Shown here: piece by piece, positions 48,703 to 59,300 of the stretch
Numbering within the stretch: position 1 is the stretch's first letter
How the letters are laid out: each line of letters begins with the position of its first letter
From: Circinella minor
Lineage: Eukaryota; Mucoromycota; Mucoromycetes; Mucorales; Lichtheimiaceae
Reading direction: 5' to 3'
Length of the DNA stretch: 64,000 nucleotides
NCBI GenBank assembly: GCA_016758965.1
Contig: JAEPRB010000104.1
Coordinates: 1-64,000 of the forward strand
Notes under the pieces: model-generated
Database searches by the model: none
Seen by the model: the letters and a program-made list of their open reading frames with translations, nothing else
Told to the model about the DNA's origin: nothing
Made by a program: the position numbers and the translations under genes

Positions 48703-49371
48703 TACACAAAAAAAAGCGATACCCCTTTTCAAACACACACACACACATACATAACAATATAAAAAAAATTCAACTTTCACATAGCACAGCATGCATTTTA
48801 TACATATACACACAACAAGCAACAACAACAATTTCATATACTTGACTTAAATGCATTAGCAGCCCTTTTTTTCTCTCTCTCACTCTTTATCATTTCATTT
48901 GACAAGTATATATAAACCCGTTTGTACAAAGAACAACAAAAATCATCATACACGCACATATTACGTATATATTTCTGTGGGGAAGAAGAAATAAAGAAAG
49001 GGGTGTAGTATATAATTCATTCAAGAAAACACAAAAAAATCTCTTTTTTTTACATACTATCCTTGTACTTGTCCCCATATATTTTATCTTTTTTTTCGAA
49101 AAGTATGGGCATTATATGAAAAAGTGAATAAAAACAACAATTTGTACATATTTAAAAACAGATGATATAATTAATAATAAGCTTTATACTAAAAGGATGT
49201 AAAATGAAGTAATGTTGAAATAGTAATAATAATTGTGTGTGTGCGAGTTTGTGTGTTATTTGCAACACTCATAGAAATATATATATATTGTTTGTATGAA
49301 AGTGAAAAAGGAATCATAAGGGTCGTATGAGCACTTTGAAGTTACTTATACACAGCAGATTTTTTTTGTAC
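48703..49371. other. Convergent 3' region between ankyrin gene and septin
   Basis: About 670 bases of A/C-rich then AT-rich sequence containing CACACA and GTGTGT tracts. Both flanking genes end here, so it should hold two 3' untranslated regions. No further gene is visible. Confidence 0.5.
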
Positions 49372-50058
49372 TTATCGTCTCATTCCCATACCACGATACG
49401 CCGCTTCCAATTCATTTTCCAGTGCTTTAATAGCAGCATGCTGCTCTTCTAGGTCCTTATTAAGACGATCACGTTCAGACATAAGCTATAAATAATTTGT
49501 TTAATAGTTAGCTATCTCTCCTATAAAAATATGTATAGTTATGCATTATCAAGAGTTATATTTCACCTGTTGCTCCCATTTCCGGAACCTCGATTCCTCT
49601 TGTTTCACTTGCTCCGTAAAATTTTTGCGTAATAAATCCTCCTTTTCTCTATGTCGCTTATTTTCACCCTTGATTTGTTTCGCTTCACCAAATTTACGTG
49701 AGGCCATCTGCTGTTGACGATAATTTTCATAATGAGTTTCTTCTGTTGTCGAAATCAGATCTAACATGTGGCTACGAATAATCAAATTGCGTAGTTTCTT
49801 AAAATCACAATGCTGCTCATTTTCTACTTCAGCAACGCCCCATGAATAAGCACGACCGGGGACTTGACGTCCATCAGGAGTACCAACAATATCTGTGGAA
49901 CCAATCACCGAGAATGGCATAGCTGTCATGATATCTTTGTTAAGTTGGGTGGTACTTTCATCCTCACTATCAATTGGACAACTATAAACTCGGATATCTT
50001 GAGCTTTAATAACATCCATAATCTATAGATATACATTATTTGTGTATTTCGGATTAGT

Positions 50059-50089
<31 letters not shown>

Positions 50090-51256
50090 ATTTATATTAT
50101 GAGGTAAGGGATAGATGAATAAATGCGCATGTATACACACACAACACTATAGCAGTAGTGTATGTCATGTTTCTTGGGGAGTATCGGAAAAAGGAGGTGT
50201 TATGCATACTTTTTGCTTGAATGCTGCAAGATCCTTTGGGGTTAAAGTATCTGCTTTGGCAATGACTGGAATCAAATTAACACGCGATCCCAAACGTTTC
50301 ATGACTTCAATATCCAATGGCTTTAGACTATTTCATTTGTTGGTTGTCACGGTAATAGAATGATCGATTAGCCCAAAGCAAAAAAAAGGAAAAATGATAT
50401 TATTTGGGGGGAAAAGATTAAAGTTTTAGAAAACGGGGGAAAGCAGGAAAAGCAAAAAAAAAGAACCCATACAAAGAAAGAGCAAGAAAAAAAGGGATGG
50501 AGCTTCTCTTTATTTTTACTTTACCTATGGCCAGTTGGTCGAATAAAATATAAGCAAGCATGTACCCGACGATCAATGACACCTTGACGACTTGGTTGCT
50601 GTTCTTGACGCATATAACTTTCATGTTGGTCGTCTACAAAATCGACGATAGGTGACCAGCTATCATAATTATTGACATAATCACCGAAACCTGGTGTGTC
50701 TATGACAGTTAACTTGACCTTAAACTTGTTTTCTTCAAGTTCAGCTCGAGTAATTTCAATTTCGACGGTACGATCTCCATTTCGTTGTGTATCTACTGAC
50801 TTGTGTCGATGTTCAATTTTTCGAGGATCCTTGATTGTTGTAGTAAATAAGGTATTGACAAAGGTCGTCCTAATAATAAAAGTTGATTGTTTTTAGCACA
50901 TATAACAATTCAATTTACATACAGGCAATATATACACATACGCCGCACACCTCACACTTATTAAAAAAATTGTACTCGGTTTATCTTACTTTCCCGTTCC
51001 GCTTTCACCTTTTTATTTGTTTGTTTCCAACAAAGATTATAAAAAATGATGATAAAAAATAAGACTAAGGAATTTTGTTTTTCTTTCTTTCTTTTTTTTA
51101 AAGATAATTTTCCATAATAATACGGTGATAATATTATAACTTTATTTTATTTATTTATTTACCACAAACCATTAGGGTAAAATTAGCGCCACGTTTGGCA
51201 ACAATTTTATGTCGTTGGTTAGGTAAATGTCCAACGCCAATACCAATAGGTGCCAT
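49372..51256 (-). CDS. Septin, Cdc12/AspC group
   Basis: Six exons in transcript order: 51163-51256, 50990-51008, 50525-50869, 50210-50327, 49567-50022 and 49372-49485, giving 381 residues in one frame. GTPase motifs: P-loop GESGTGKTT (residues 32-40) assembled from three exons, DTPGFGDY (95-102) and AKAD (176-179). Other septin marks are [43 protein letters not shown] and [20 protein letters not shown]. Residues 300-375 form the C-terminal coiled coil. The start [20 protein letters not shown] and the body agree best with the Cdc12/AspC group. Septins form filaments at septa and hyphal tips. The 19-nt second exon is unusually small; it must be included to complete the P-loop. Gly-Thr-Gly replaces the more usual Gly-Leu-Gly in the loop. 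Confidence 0.96.
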
Positions 51257-51622
51257 GATGATATGTAGTTTTCTTTATATAAAAAAAGGGAAGCGGGAAA
51301 AAAAAGAGAAGATTATTTAAGAGAAGAAAAAGGTAAAGAAAGAAGAAAGAGAGATAAGGGACACAAAAAAACAAGAGGTATATAAATAAGTAGGAGGTGC
51401 GTGGCAGGAGGGAGAGGAGGTGTGTGAGTGGTCAATTAAAAAAATGTGTGTGTACAAAAAGATATTATGAACGACATATAATATAGAGGCCTCATAATAT
51501 ATAGCCTCCGCCTCAATTTTTTTTTTAAAGAGGTCGTTATTTGGTTGCTGCATTTTTTTAAATTGGATGTCTTTGTGTTTTCATTGCTCGAATCGTTACA
51601 CACGTTATAAATTAAACGTTTT
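51257..51622. other. Septin promoter region
   Basis: About 365 bases upstream of the minus-strand septin and downstream of the minus-strand orphan gene. A long purine-rich (A/G) run on the plus strand at 51285-51425 reads as a pyrimidine-rich leader on the septin strand. Confidence 0.5.
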
Positions 51623-51985
51623 TTAACTCCAAGAACTTGAGATCAGATCTTTTTGAATATAATCATCTGCTGATACATTGGATATACCAAATAGTGTAGA
51701 TCTTCTTCTTTGAACAGGAATTGCCTCAGTTACAGACATTTTACGATTCACGTTTTGGGCAGCTTCATCCATACTACATCTTGGCCTATGAAGTGATGAA
51801 GAAGGTGATGATAGTGTTCGAGATAAAGTCTGTTGAGGTTCCCGCAAATGGCCGTCGTCAGTATTTCCGTCATCACTTGAATGATCTACTGATGATTTAC
51901 GAATGCCTGGTACACTTTCTGTTAATGTTTTATTTTTATTAGAGGTAAATTTATCTCGAATATTGCTAACGATTGATGAAAACAT
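51623..51985 (-). CDS. Small Ser-rich protein of unknown function
   Basis: A single exon of 120 residues, family not recognised. The start MFSSIVSNIRDKFTSNKNKT could form a short amphipathic helix. The middle is Ser/Thr-rich with several basophilic-kinase-like sites (RKSSVD, RRRSTL). The C-terminus, RRRSTLFGISNVSADDYIQK followed by DLISSSWS, looks more ordered and could be a conserved tail motif. Codon use and a purine-rich leader before the start make it likely to be a real gene. It lies 366 bases beyond the septin start, on the same strand. Confidence 0.6.
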   Translation of the reverse strand: MFSSIVSNIRDKFTSNKNKTLTESVPGIRKSSVDHSSDDGNTDDGHLREPQQTLSRTLSSPSSSLHRPRCSMDEAAQNVNRKMSVTEAIPVQRRRSTLFGISNVSADDYIQKDLISSSWS

Positions 51986-54284
51986 GATTATAGATGATAT
52001 AAAGAAAACAAAGAAATGGAAAAAAAAGATATCGTATGGGGTACAAATAAAAAGGATAATCTTGAATTCACTGTTTTTACCCCATGCTCACAATAAACCG
52101 GAAATTGTTTGAAAAGTGAAACACAGCCTGTTAAAGAAGTTGTTCTTTAAACACATGATGAATTACTACATTTGGAAAACACCAATTGTCGTGGCAGCAT
52201 TGTGCAACCGTAATTCCTTATCAAGAAATTTTGGTTTTATTTTTCAACTTAACACCAAGTTGCCAAGGAAGAAAAAAAAACTGCGTCGGTTTGCCTATGA
52301 AGATCAATATATGTCCCACATAGCTCATATTTATGAAGCATAATAATATCAATATATAACTCTTCATAAGCGAGCCGCCTTTAAGTTGCTTCAAAATAAT
52401 CTGGAACATCACAGATGTGGATTTAGCAGTGAAGAAATAATAAGGGCCTGCCAATAAAATTAAACAATTTGATTTAATACGAACACCCCAAACAAAAAAA
52501 GACTCCTTTCGATATGTTTCATTCTAAGTAGTTTTTTTTTTACCTGTACATACAAGATATTGAAAACAAGTAAAATTCGCTTACTTGAGAGAAGTCATTA
52601 AAATTTACACCACTTCATCACACTTGACACTCATTTGATATTTACATGTATAGAGCATATGTATTGACTATAATGGCGTTTTATGCATGATAGTATATTC
52701 GACTTTTGGCTTATTTCAGACTGTTTACTTTTCGCAGACTACTAGTGAACGGTCGTGTTACAGTAAGTATCCCGAGTTGCTATGCTGGCACTGTGTCCGT
52801 GCTAACTCAAAGATACAAGCATGATATCATCAACATATATTACACTATTAGCTTATTATGTGCTTGTAAAGGTAACAACAGAGATATGTAAGTTATTACG
52901 TGATTTTATCTTTTTTTTATATACAGACACGTTATAAAGCCGTTATAAAATTTTATTCAACATAATAGTAAACCAGAAAACCAGGGGAAACCAGCTCAAT
53001 ACAATTAAAATATAACTGATGAGCCTATAATAGAAAACAAATCAATGACATTGGATTTTATTATTATTTTTAACTATTACTACTATTTAGAGCCCTAATT
53101 TTAGCTTTTTCTTATTAACATGCTATATCATACAATAATTTGACAGCAGTCCCCTGTCAAATTTATACATATACTTTATTTATATGTATATTGTGAATAA
53201 AACGAGCAATAAATTATGGAATACGCACCATGCCACCAGGAGCAAAAACCAGTAAACTTTTCAAGAGGATAGAATAATATATAAACTATCCACACTCATG
53301 CTTTATTTCAACATCGTTGCTTGTAATTAATAACGTTCTTGTTGATAGTTTTAGAGCTTTCTTCACGTTACATAATTTATAATTACTTATCATACATCGC
53401 TACAAGAATACTCACTGACTTATCATATATCACCGGAGTTAATACTACCAATAAATGTTGGTGTTGAAGCGTTGATGATATTCAGATTATCTTAGTATCC
53501 GGCGGAAAATTTAATTTTATAGACAACTTCTGGATTCTTCCACATATATAAAGTGAACTCCCCTCCACATTATACATATTCTGAAAAGATTAATGATAAG
53601 ACCAAAAGTGTCGATGCGTATCAGAATTTACGTACAAATAGCAAAAATAAAATAAAAAATGATATATGTTGCGAGCATCATTCAATATTTGGATGACGAT
53701 AAAGAACATTTAAAGAATGGCCTGTATATTATTAGAAATAAAATGAGGCGATCAATGTTTTCTGAACAAACGACTTTGTGTGATTCTTTATACGTAACAA
53801 AAAGCTAACGCAACATTTTTTAAAAGTCATATTTCAGATGATCGCGTAATTTTAAATGACCAATATTATTATACATAAATATCATCATATGAACCCAAAA
53901 ATGATGTAAAAATCAGCTCTATGTTTTGTCACTATAATATCTAGGTGGAAGAACAAGCGAAATAACCGAAAGTAAAAAAAAAAAAGATCATGAAATTAAT
54001 GAGTACCAACATATACAATTACCGGTATTTTCTTCCACGTGGATCAACAATATAAATATCATGGCAAATGCTGAATAACGTGATATCTATGGTTTGAAAG
54101 CATTGCAGCATGGTCGTATTAAATTTGGGATTATGTACCAATATTCTCCGACAATCACTTAATAAAACTCATCTTACTGTATAATATTTTCCAATACGAC
54201 TTACTAGCATTCCTGTAAGGCTCAGTGAAAGGCTCCCAGTTTACAGACATCTGTATTATTCCTAATTTAGCTTCAACCTTTGTA
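51986..54284. other. AT-rich region, possible relic of a TnpB/Fanzor-like frame
   Basis: No supported intact gene. At about 52240-52340 (+) a short frame reads QLNTKLPRKKKKLRRFAYED, which loosely recalls the KLRRxxY region of mucoralean Fanzor/TnpB-like proteins. The similarity is weak and the rest is not visible. 52900-54280 is featureless AT-rich DNA. Confidence 0.35.
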
Positions 54285-54677
54285 CTGGATTTTTAGACTG
54301 CTTTTGCGCATTATAATTATTTTTTTTGCGCACTTAGAATTTTTCTTTTGCGTACTCCCATTAAATTTTTTGCGCACCCTAATTTTATTTTTGCGCATAT
54401 AAAATTATTTCGAAAATGGATAATGATAATGCTCTTAAATATATTTGATAACGGCATTGAATATTAAGATTATTAAGAAATAATGATGCATTACAATATA
54501 TTTTCTGAAATAGGTGAACATTGTAAGAAGCTTATTTGTAAAAAAAAAAAAAAAAAAAGTCAATGTGCAAAAATAAAATTAGGGTGTGCAAAAAATTTAA
54601 TGGGAGCACGCAAAAAAAAAAATTCTAAGTGCGCAAAAAAAATAATTATAATGCGCAAAAGCAGTCTAAAAATCCAG
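54285..54677. mobile_element. Fold-back MITE with TA flanks and TTTTGCGCA subterminal repeats
   Basis: A 393-bp element with arms of about 120 bp that are inverted repeats of each other (54285-54410 and about 54555-54677). The ends are CTGGATTTTTAGACTGC and its complement, each flanked by TA (54283-54284 and 54678-54679), the duplication used by Tc1/mariner elements. Each arm carries five spaced copies of TTTTGCGCA or close variants (one TTTTGCGTA on the left). No coding capacity, so it is non-autonomous. The centre (about 54411-54554) is AT-rich. Confidence 0.85.
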
Positions 54678-54696
54678 TATAACCCTTCTGTTATTG

Positions 54697-54815
54697 TTCC
54701 TTGACATAAATAACAGCTTTATTGTCAATAGCACGACATAAGCATCGACTAATAAAACCTTTGAATGGTTTGCCATATTCGTGAATTTTATGTCCGCCTA
54801 GTAGGTCAAACCTAT
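54697..54815 (-). pseudogene. Short coding-like fragment next to the MITE
   Basis: A minus-strand frame of about 39 residues reads NRFDLLGGHKIHEYGKPFKG then FISRCLCRAIDNKAVIYVKE and ends in TAA near 54700. It looks like genuine protein sequence rather than AT noise, but has no visible start or extension. It may be a gene or transposase fragment cut by the adjacent element. Family not recognised. Confidence 0.3.
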
Positions 54816-55401
54816 TTTGTTTATTATTTGGTACTACGTAAATGACAGATGTCCTTCAAGTTAAATTAAATAACTAGTTGAAGTTACGTAGTAGATAACA
54901 TACAAGAGAAAGCCTGCTAAACAAGATACAGATGCAGATAATGAATAGTAAGAATTTTTATTGCTAAATTATTCTTTTAATAATCGTTCTTTTAGAACTC
55001 ATAGAGTAGTGGCACGAAACAAGAAAATAGAGAAGGTAGAATAGAACCTGGTGGTAGTAGTATCAAAACTCTGGATGGTGATGCTGATATCCATCTGATA
55101 TCCATTGAGCATGAGGTTATTGGACACCATATTGCTGCTATTGAAAGGACACACTGTTCAAATGAGATATCTTTATAAATTTGCAACAGAATTAAAGGGT
55201 TGAAAAAAAAAAGAAAAGAAGAAAGAGACATATAGCAATAGCGTTGATTTAACAGCAAAATTGTATACATAAAAATCATAATTTGATCTAGGATTTATAT
55301 CGATCGACTTCAGTTTAATGGTACTGTACGTAATCATAAATCACGTATTGATTTCATGATGTTGCCTTAATGCAGCTGTTTATTTCATTCAAAGAATCCA
55401 T

Positions 55402-56015
55402 CCATTAATGGGATATACTGAAGCGTTCAATGTGTGATGATTGAAGTATTTCGTATAAAGATATAAAATAAAGAAGAAATAATATACATACTATATAGTT
55501 GTATTTGAATAATAAATTGTATGAAATAGAATAGAAATATGGGTTGTATGTGGGAGTTCTTATATTCAGGAATATTACGTCTGAATCCACAAAAGAGAAA
55601 TCTTATAATAAGTTTACGTGAGAGGCTTTATGCTCAAAGAAAACTATTGTTAGGTCAATTTATTTGTTAAAAGACTAAAAGATTTGAAAGGTGAAGATAG
55701 AACTGAAGAAAAGATTTTATTTGAAATAATTTAGAGGTATTTATACTATTTAGCAATGCCGGAAATGTGGCATTATTGCTTTACCAGAAATATGGCATTG
55801 TTTTGCCACAAATGTGTCTTTGCTTTGCCAGAAAAGTGGCATTGCATAAGCCAATGAGATCACGTAATGAGGCTGTTTGTGACACTGTAATGATAATAAT
55901 GATAAGAATAAGAATACTGATAATGATAATAATAATAATAACAATGATGACACAGTAACTACAATAATATTGATACAAATGCTTTTAATTTTGGTACGTT
56001 ACAATACTACGTATA
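55402..56015 (-). mobile_element. LTR-like dispersed repeat, copy B
   Basis: Reverse-orientation copy of the repeat at 31765-32340. On the minus strand it has the same order of blocks: ATACGTAGTAT, TCATTATTA runs, GTGTCACAAACAGCC, ATTACGTGAT, TAGTATAAATACC, AATAAAATCTTTTCTTCAGT, TTTGTGGATTCAGA, AATATTCCTGAATATAAGAA and ATATCTTTATACGAA. This copy has a local expansion: a GCCA-CATTT-CTGG-type word (variants of GGCAAAGCAA...GCCACATTT) is repeated about four times at 55755-55845. A TATA-like box and a poly-A-like signal suggest a solo LTR, but no 5-bp duplication or TG/CA termini could be fixed. Confidence 0.55.
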
Positions 56016-56094
56016 AGTTATCTGAAGAGTACTACCAGGACAATAAAGAAGTGCACGGTTAAAATTTTCACAGAACAGCATAGCGCTGCTACTT

Positions 56095-56370
56095 TTGAGG
56101 ATGTCGACTTATATACTCCCACCTGAAAGAACCCCATTTCGTAAACTCTCAAGCACTCAACTTATACTCCAAGAATTAGCGCTTTCTAGTTTTTCAAATA
56201 TTAAATATACAAATAGCGATATAATCTATAAAGCTTTGACAGAAGATTTTTCAGTTGAATTTACAAAGGGTCCCAGAGTTATAATTAAGCTTATAGTTTT
56301 AGGAAGTTATGTAGCTAACATATCCAACGAAGGAAGCTTTTTGTTTTCTGAGGTTAAGAGCAACCTCTAA
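56095..56370 (+). CDS. Possible small orphan protein (91 aa)
   Basis: An open frame of 91 residues in gene-poor DNA, starting MRMSTYILPPERTPFRKLSS. It has a less AT-skewed composition than the other short frames around it (LILQELALSSFSNIKYTNSD, FTKGPRVIIKLIVLGSYVAN). No family is recognised, there are no introns or neighbouring exons, and it lies 80 bases from the LTR-like copy. It could be a degraded piece of a larger gene. Confidence 0.25.
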   Translation: MRMSTYILPPERTPFRKLSSTQLILQELALSSFSNIKYTNSDIIYKALTEDFSVEFTKGPRVIIKLIVLGSYVANISNEGSFLFSEVKSNL

Positions 56371-56832
56371 CGTTCTTACCTAGTCCAAACTCTTTATTTA
56401 TTAGTGTATTATTTTAGTAAGCTGGGAATGTATCTCGTACGTATGAACAGATTTTACTGAGAAGTAGATAGACTCTAACAAACTGTAATAGCTAAAGTAA
56501 TCTACAATTTTTAATTATTTAAATGACCCAGTGTATATTTATAACTAAAATGAATATTTGGAACATGATAATATTTCTATATAGCATTAAATAATAATAA
56601 TAAAATATTTAAACGCTATCCAAAATCTAGATAATAGGGAAAAACATGTTACCTGAACAGTCTTGAAAGGCCATCTCAGGCATTGAAATAACTTTGCAGC
56701 CTTGAATATTTCTTTTATCAACATGTAGTTGACAGGATTATCTGATTACAGTCCCGCTGTGTTACTGTAACCGTTATTGAATACTTACTCTAATAAAGCT
56801 TCAAAAGAGCTGGTAGCCAGCCGTTTTGATAA

Positions 56833-57354
56833 GAGCACTCGCAACGGTCCTTGTAAAAAAAAGCTTGTAACTCCGTTTACCAGCTTTTTTTACAAATTTA
56901 TGCTCGCAACGGTCCTTGCAAAATGCAAAGCTTGTAAATTTTTTAAGAAAGCTTGTAAAATTACAAGGAGCGTTTGAGTGCTTGTAAAAAAAAACTATCG
57001 CTTTCCACTTTTAATAAAAATGACCAATAACAGCATTACTGCTAATACTACTTCCACTTTGGCTTCTACCAATGAACCAACCATCGCGACAACTTGTTGA
57101 GCGATTTGATTAAAGGCGTTGATGATAGTAGGATCCATTTGAAATTGATTGAAAAGAGATTAAGCTCAAAATAATACTCAACCCTGAGCCTATTTTTTTC
57201 ACTTGCTTTCACTGAAGTATGATTTTCATGTTACACTTCCAAGTTACAAGCTAATTTTACAAGGACCATTGTGAGTATTTGCCTTGTAGTGTTACAAAAA
57301 TTTTACAAGTCTCAATTTACAAGCTTTTTTCTACAAGGACCGCTGCGAGTGCTC
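56833..57354. mobile_element. Non-autonomous PIF/Harbinger-like element with TAA duplication
   Basis: A 522-bp element with inverted ends GAGCACTCGCAACGGTCCTT (left) and its near complement on the right (one mismatch, GCAGCGG). Both ends are flanked directly by TAA (56830-56832 and 57355-57357). A 3-bp TWA duplication and termini starting GAGC are typical of PIF/Harbinger elements. Subterminal words GGTCCTTG and AGCTTGTAA are repeated several times in both halves. It contains no transposase; a 47-codon minus-strand frame lies in the centre. Confidence 0.8.
56995..57138 (-). CDS. 47-residue frame inside the Harbinger-like element
   Basis: Reads MDPTIINAFNQIAQQVVAMV then GSLVEAKVEVVLAVMLLLVI and FIKSGKR. 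It has an N-terminal amphipathic part and one hydrophobic helix at about 28-42. It may be what is left of the first exon of an element protein, or chance; no family is recognised. Confidence 0.25.
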   Translation of the reverse strand: MDPTIINAFNQIAQQVVAMVGSLVEAKVEVVLAVMLLLVIFIKSGKR

Positions 57355-57843
57355 TAAGGTTACTGACGCAGGTGTAAATGTGTTACACGTATTTACTATA
57401 GTTTTAGCCAAAAATAGCAATACAGATGTGCTTGGATTCTTATTAAATATTTTTTTAACAAAATATTTCAGAAAATGCGTTTTGAGGGGATTTTTTTACT
57501 TATACTACAGAATAAGAAAATTTAGATAAAAAAAATTACGGTTATAAGTGGTATGCATCACGCATTACATAGGTACTTTGGGCTGCCATCTTTTCATAAC
57601 TACGTACTACGTATTATTATACACCACATATTACATTGACTGATGCGTACTTCTTTAATTTACAATTGCTATTAAATGCTTTAAAAAGGAGGACACATAT
57701 ACGTACAGTATGTTATTCTTCTGTATTATAATAATTATTCAGTAATAATTCTTTATTAACTTATGCACCCCACGCATAAAAAAAAGCAAACAATTTTCTT
57801 AAATGATAGCTGATATCTAATATTTCAAACCAAATATTATGAT

Positions 57844-58262
57844 AGGGTGTCTCAAACATCAAAATTTGTGCAAATATTCACAAACAGATATTCGCAGCGG
57901 ATTCTGAAAGTAGCCAATCAGAGAAGAAATCGCTTGGAAGAACTTTGAGACCCTCTCGCTGTAAGATGAGATTTTGTTAAAAAAAATGATAGTAAAAAAA
58001 GGTACAGTCTAATAAAAAATAATCATCTAATGTATTTTTTTTATATATAAATTCATGAATAGCTATATAGACTCATAACAATATAGTTTTAAACATAGAA
58101 TATCTTTATACTTAAAAAATATATTTTTTTATACGAATATTCGTGAAATTCATGCTTTTTACACCGATTTTTGAAAAGTACGAATATTCGTACACCGACC
58201 AATCAGAGTCGCTCCTCACAAATATTGAAAATTTGCAAAAATTTTGATGTTTGAGACACCCT
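57844..58262. mobile_element. Inverted-repeat element with AGGGTGTCTCAAACATC ends
   Basis: A 419-bp stretch bounded by AGGGTGTCTCAAACATCAAA on the left and its complement TTTGATGTTTGAGACACCCT on the right. Inverted similarity continues inwards for about 30 bp (GTGCAAATATT against GAAAATTTGCAAA). Secondary inverted words occur inside (ATATTCG / CGAATAT, AGCCAATCAGAG / GACCAATCAGAG, the latter in direct orientation). GAT precedes the left end and follows the right end, which might be a 3-bp target duplication; alternatively the site was TA with one mutated copy. Superfamily not determined. Confidence 0.7.
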
Positions 58263-59300
58263 GATGTATATTGTATTATAATGAACCTATAAAGCACGCA
58301 ACATGATGGTCAGGAAGATTGACTTTACTTAAGAAATGTAACCATTATACGTCATAATAGAGACCAATTTGCTGTAGAAAGAATATCTCACTATTTTTTT
58401 AAATAAAGTATTTTAAAAATAAAAAATAAACGCACATTCGAAAATTTATCGTGAACAGGTGGCTGGGCACCATGTGATACAAAACATTCTATGCATGTCG
58501 TTAGAAAACTCATAGGTACTGTAATAATTACCTATTACTTCTATTTACACAAAAGAAAAACAGATGAAGTTCACCAAAGAAAAAACTGTTATCATGTACA
58601 ATATTGAATCTCCTATTTGGTAATCCCCGCTGTTCACTCTTAAATTACATGATTATTTAATTGGCATATGATATGGGACCCGAAAAAAAAAGAAAACTTT
58701 CAGATTTTTCTTTTACAAAATATATAAAGATAGTTAGAAATATAAGAATGTGGGCGGTGGAGAGCGGGAGATAGCAGTACAGCTCAATTCGATAAAGTGT
58801 TTGGTATAAAGTTATATACTATATGTCATTTAGTACGTGTGACAAAGTTGCAAACATTTTCATTAAAAAAAAGTCTTTTACGTAATATTGATCGAGAATT
58901 CAAAGTGCATAATGAGAAATTATATTATTATATGATAACTTTAATATCTATTATAGTTTTAACAATAAGAAGTGAAACAAAATGGTAGATCATTACTTTT
59001 TATGAATTTTCACTATGTATGAGATCAACAAAGAGAAATCTCGATAAGCTAAAAAAAAAAAGGACACATTTTTAACGTTTTGTGGTATAGTCCATACCCG
59101 AGCTACTGGGTCCCCAAATCTTCAACGATGAAAAAAAAATAAACTTGATACGTACGTATTCAATGTAATATTATATGTGAACTGAGAAACTTTTTTGTTT
59201 ATTGTGAATTGCTTGTTGCTTTAAAGAGAGTGATCATATTTATTTCTAAGTCTTTTCAAGGTGCTCTTTTTTTTCATTTCTATAGCCTAGATTCTCAACA
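58263..59300. other. AT-rich intergenic DNA
   Basis: No supported gene in about 1 kb. Short frames such as 58797-58988 are rich in Ile, Leu and Lys and show no family resemblance. The A/T-rich stretch just before 59301 could be a leader for the uncertain gene there. Confidence 0.45.
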
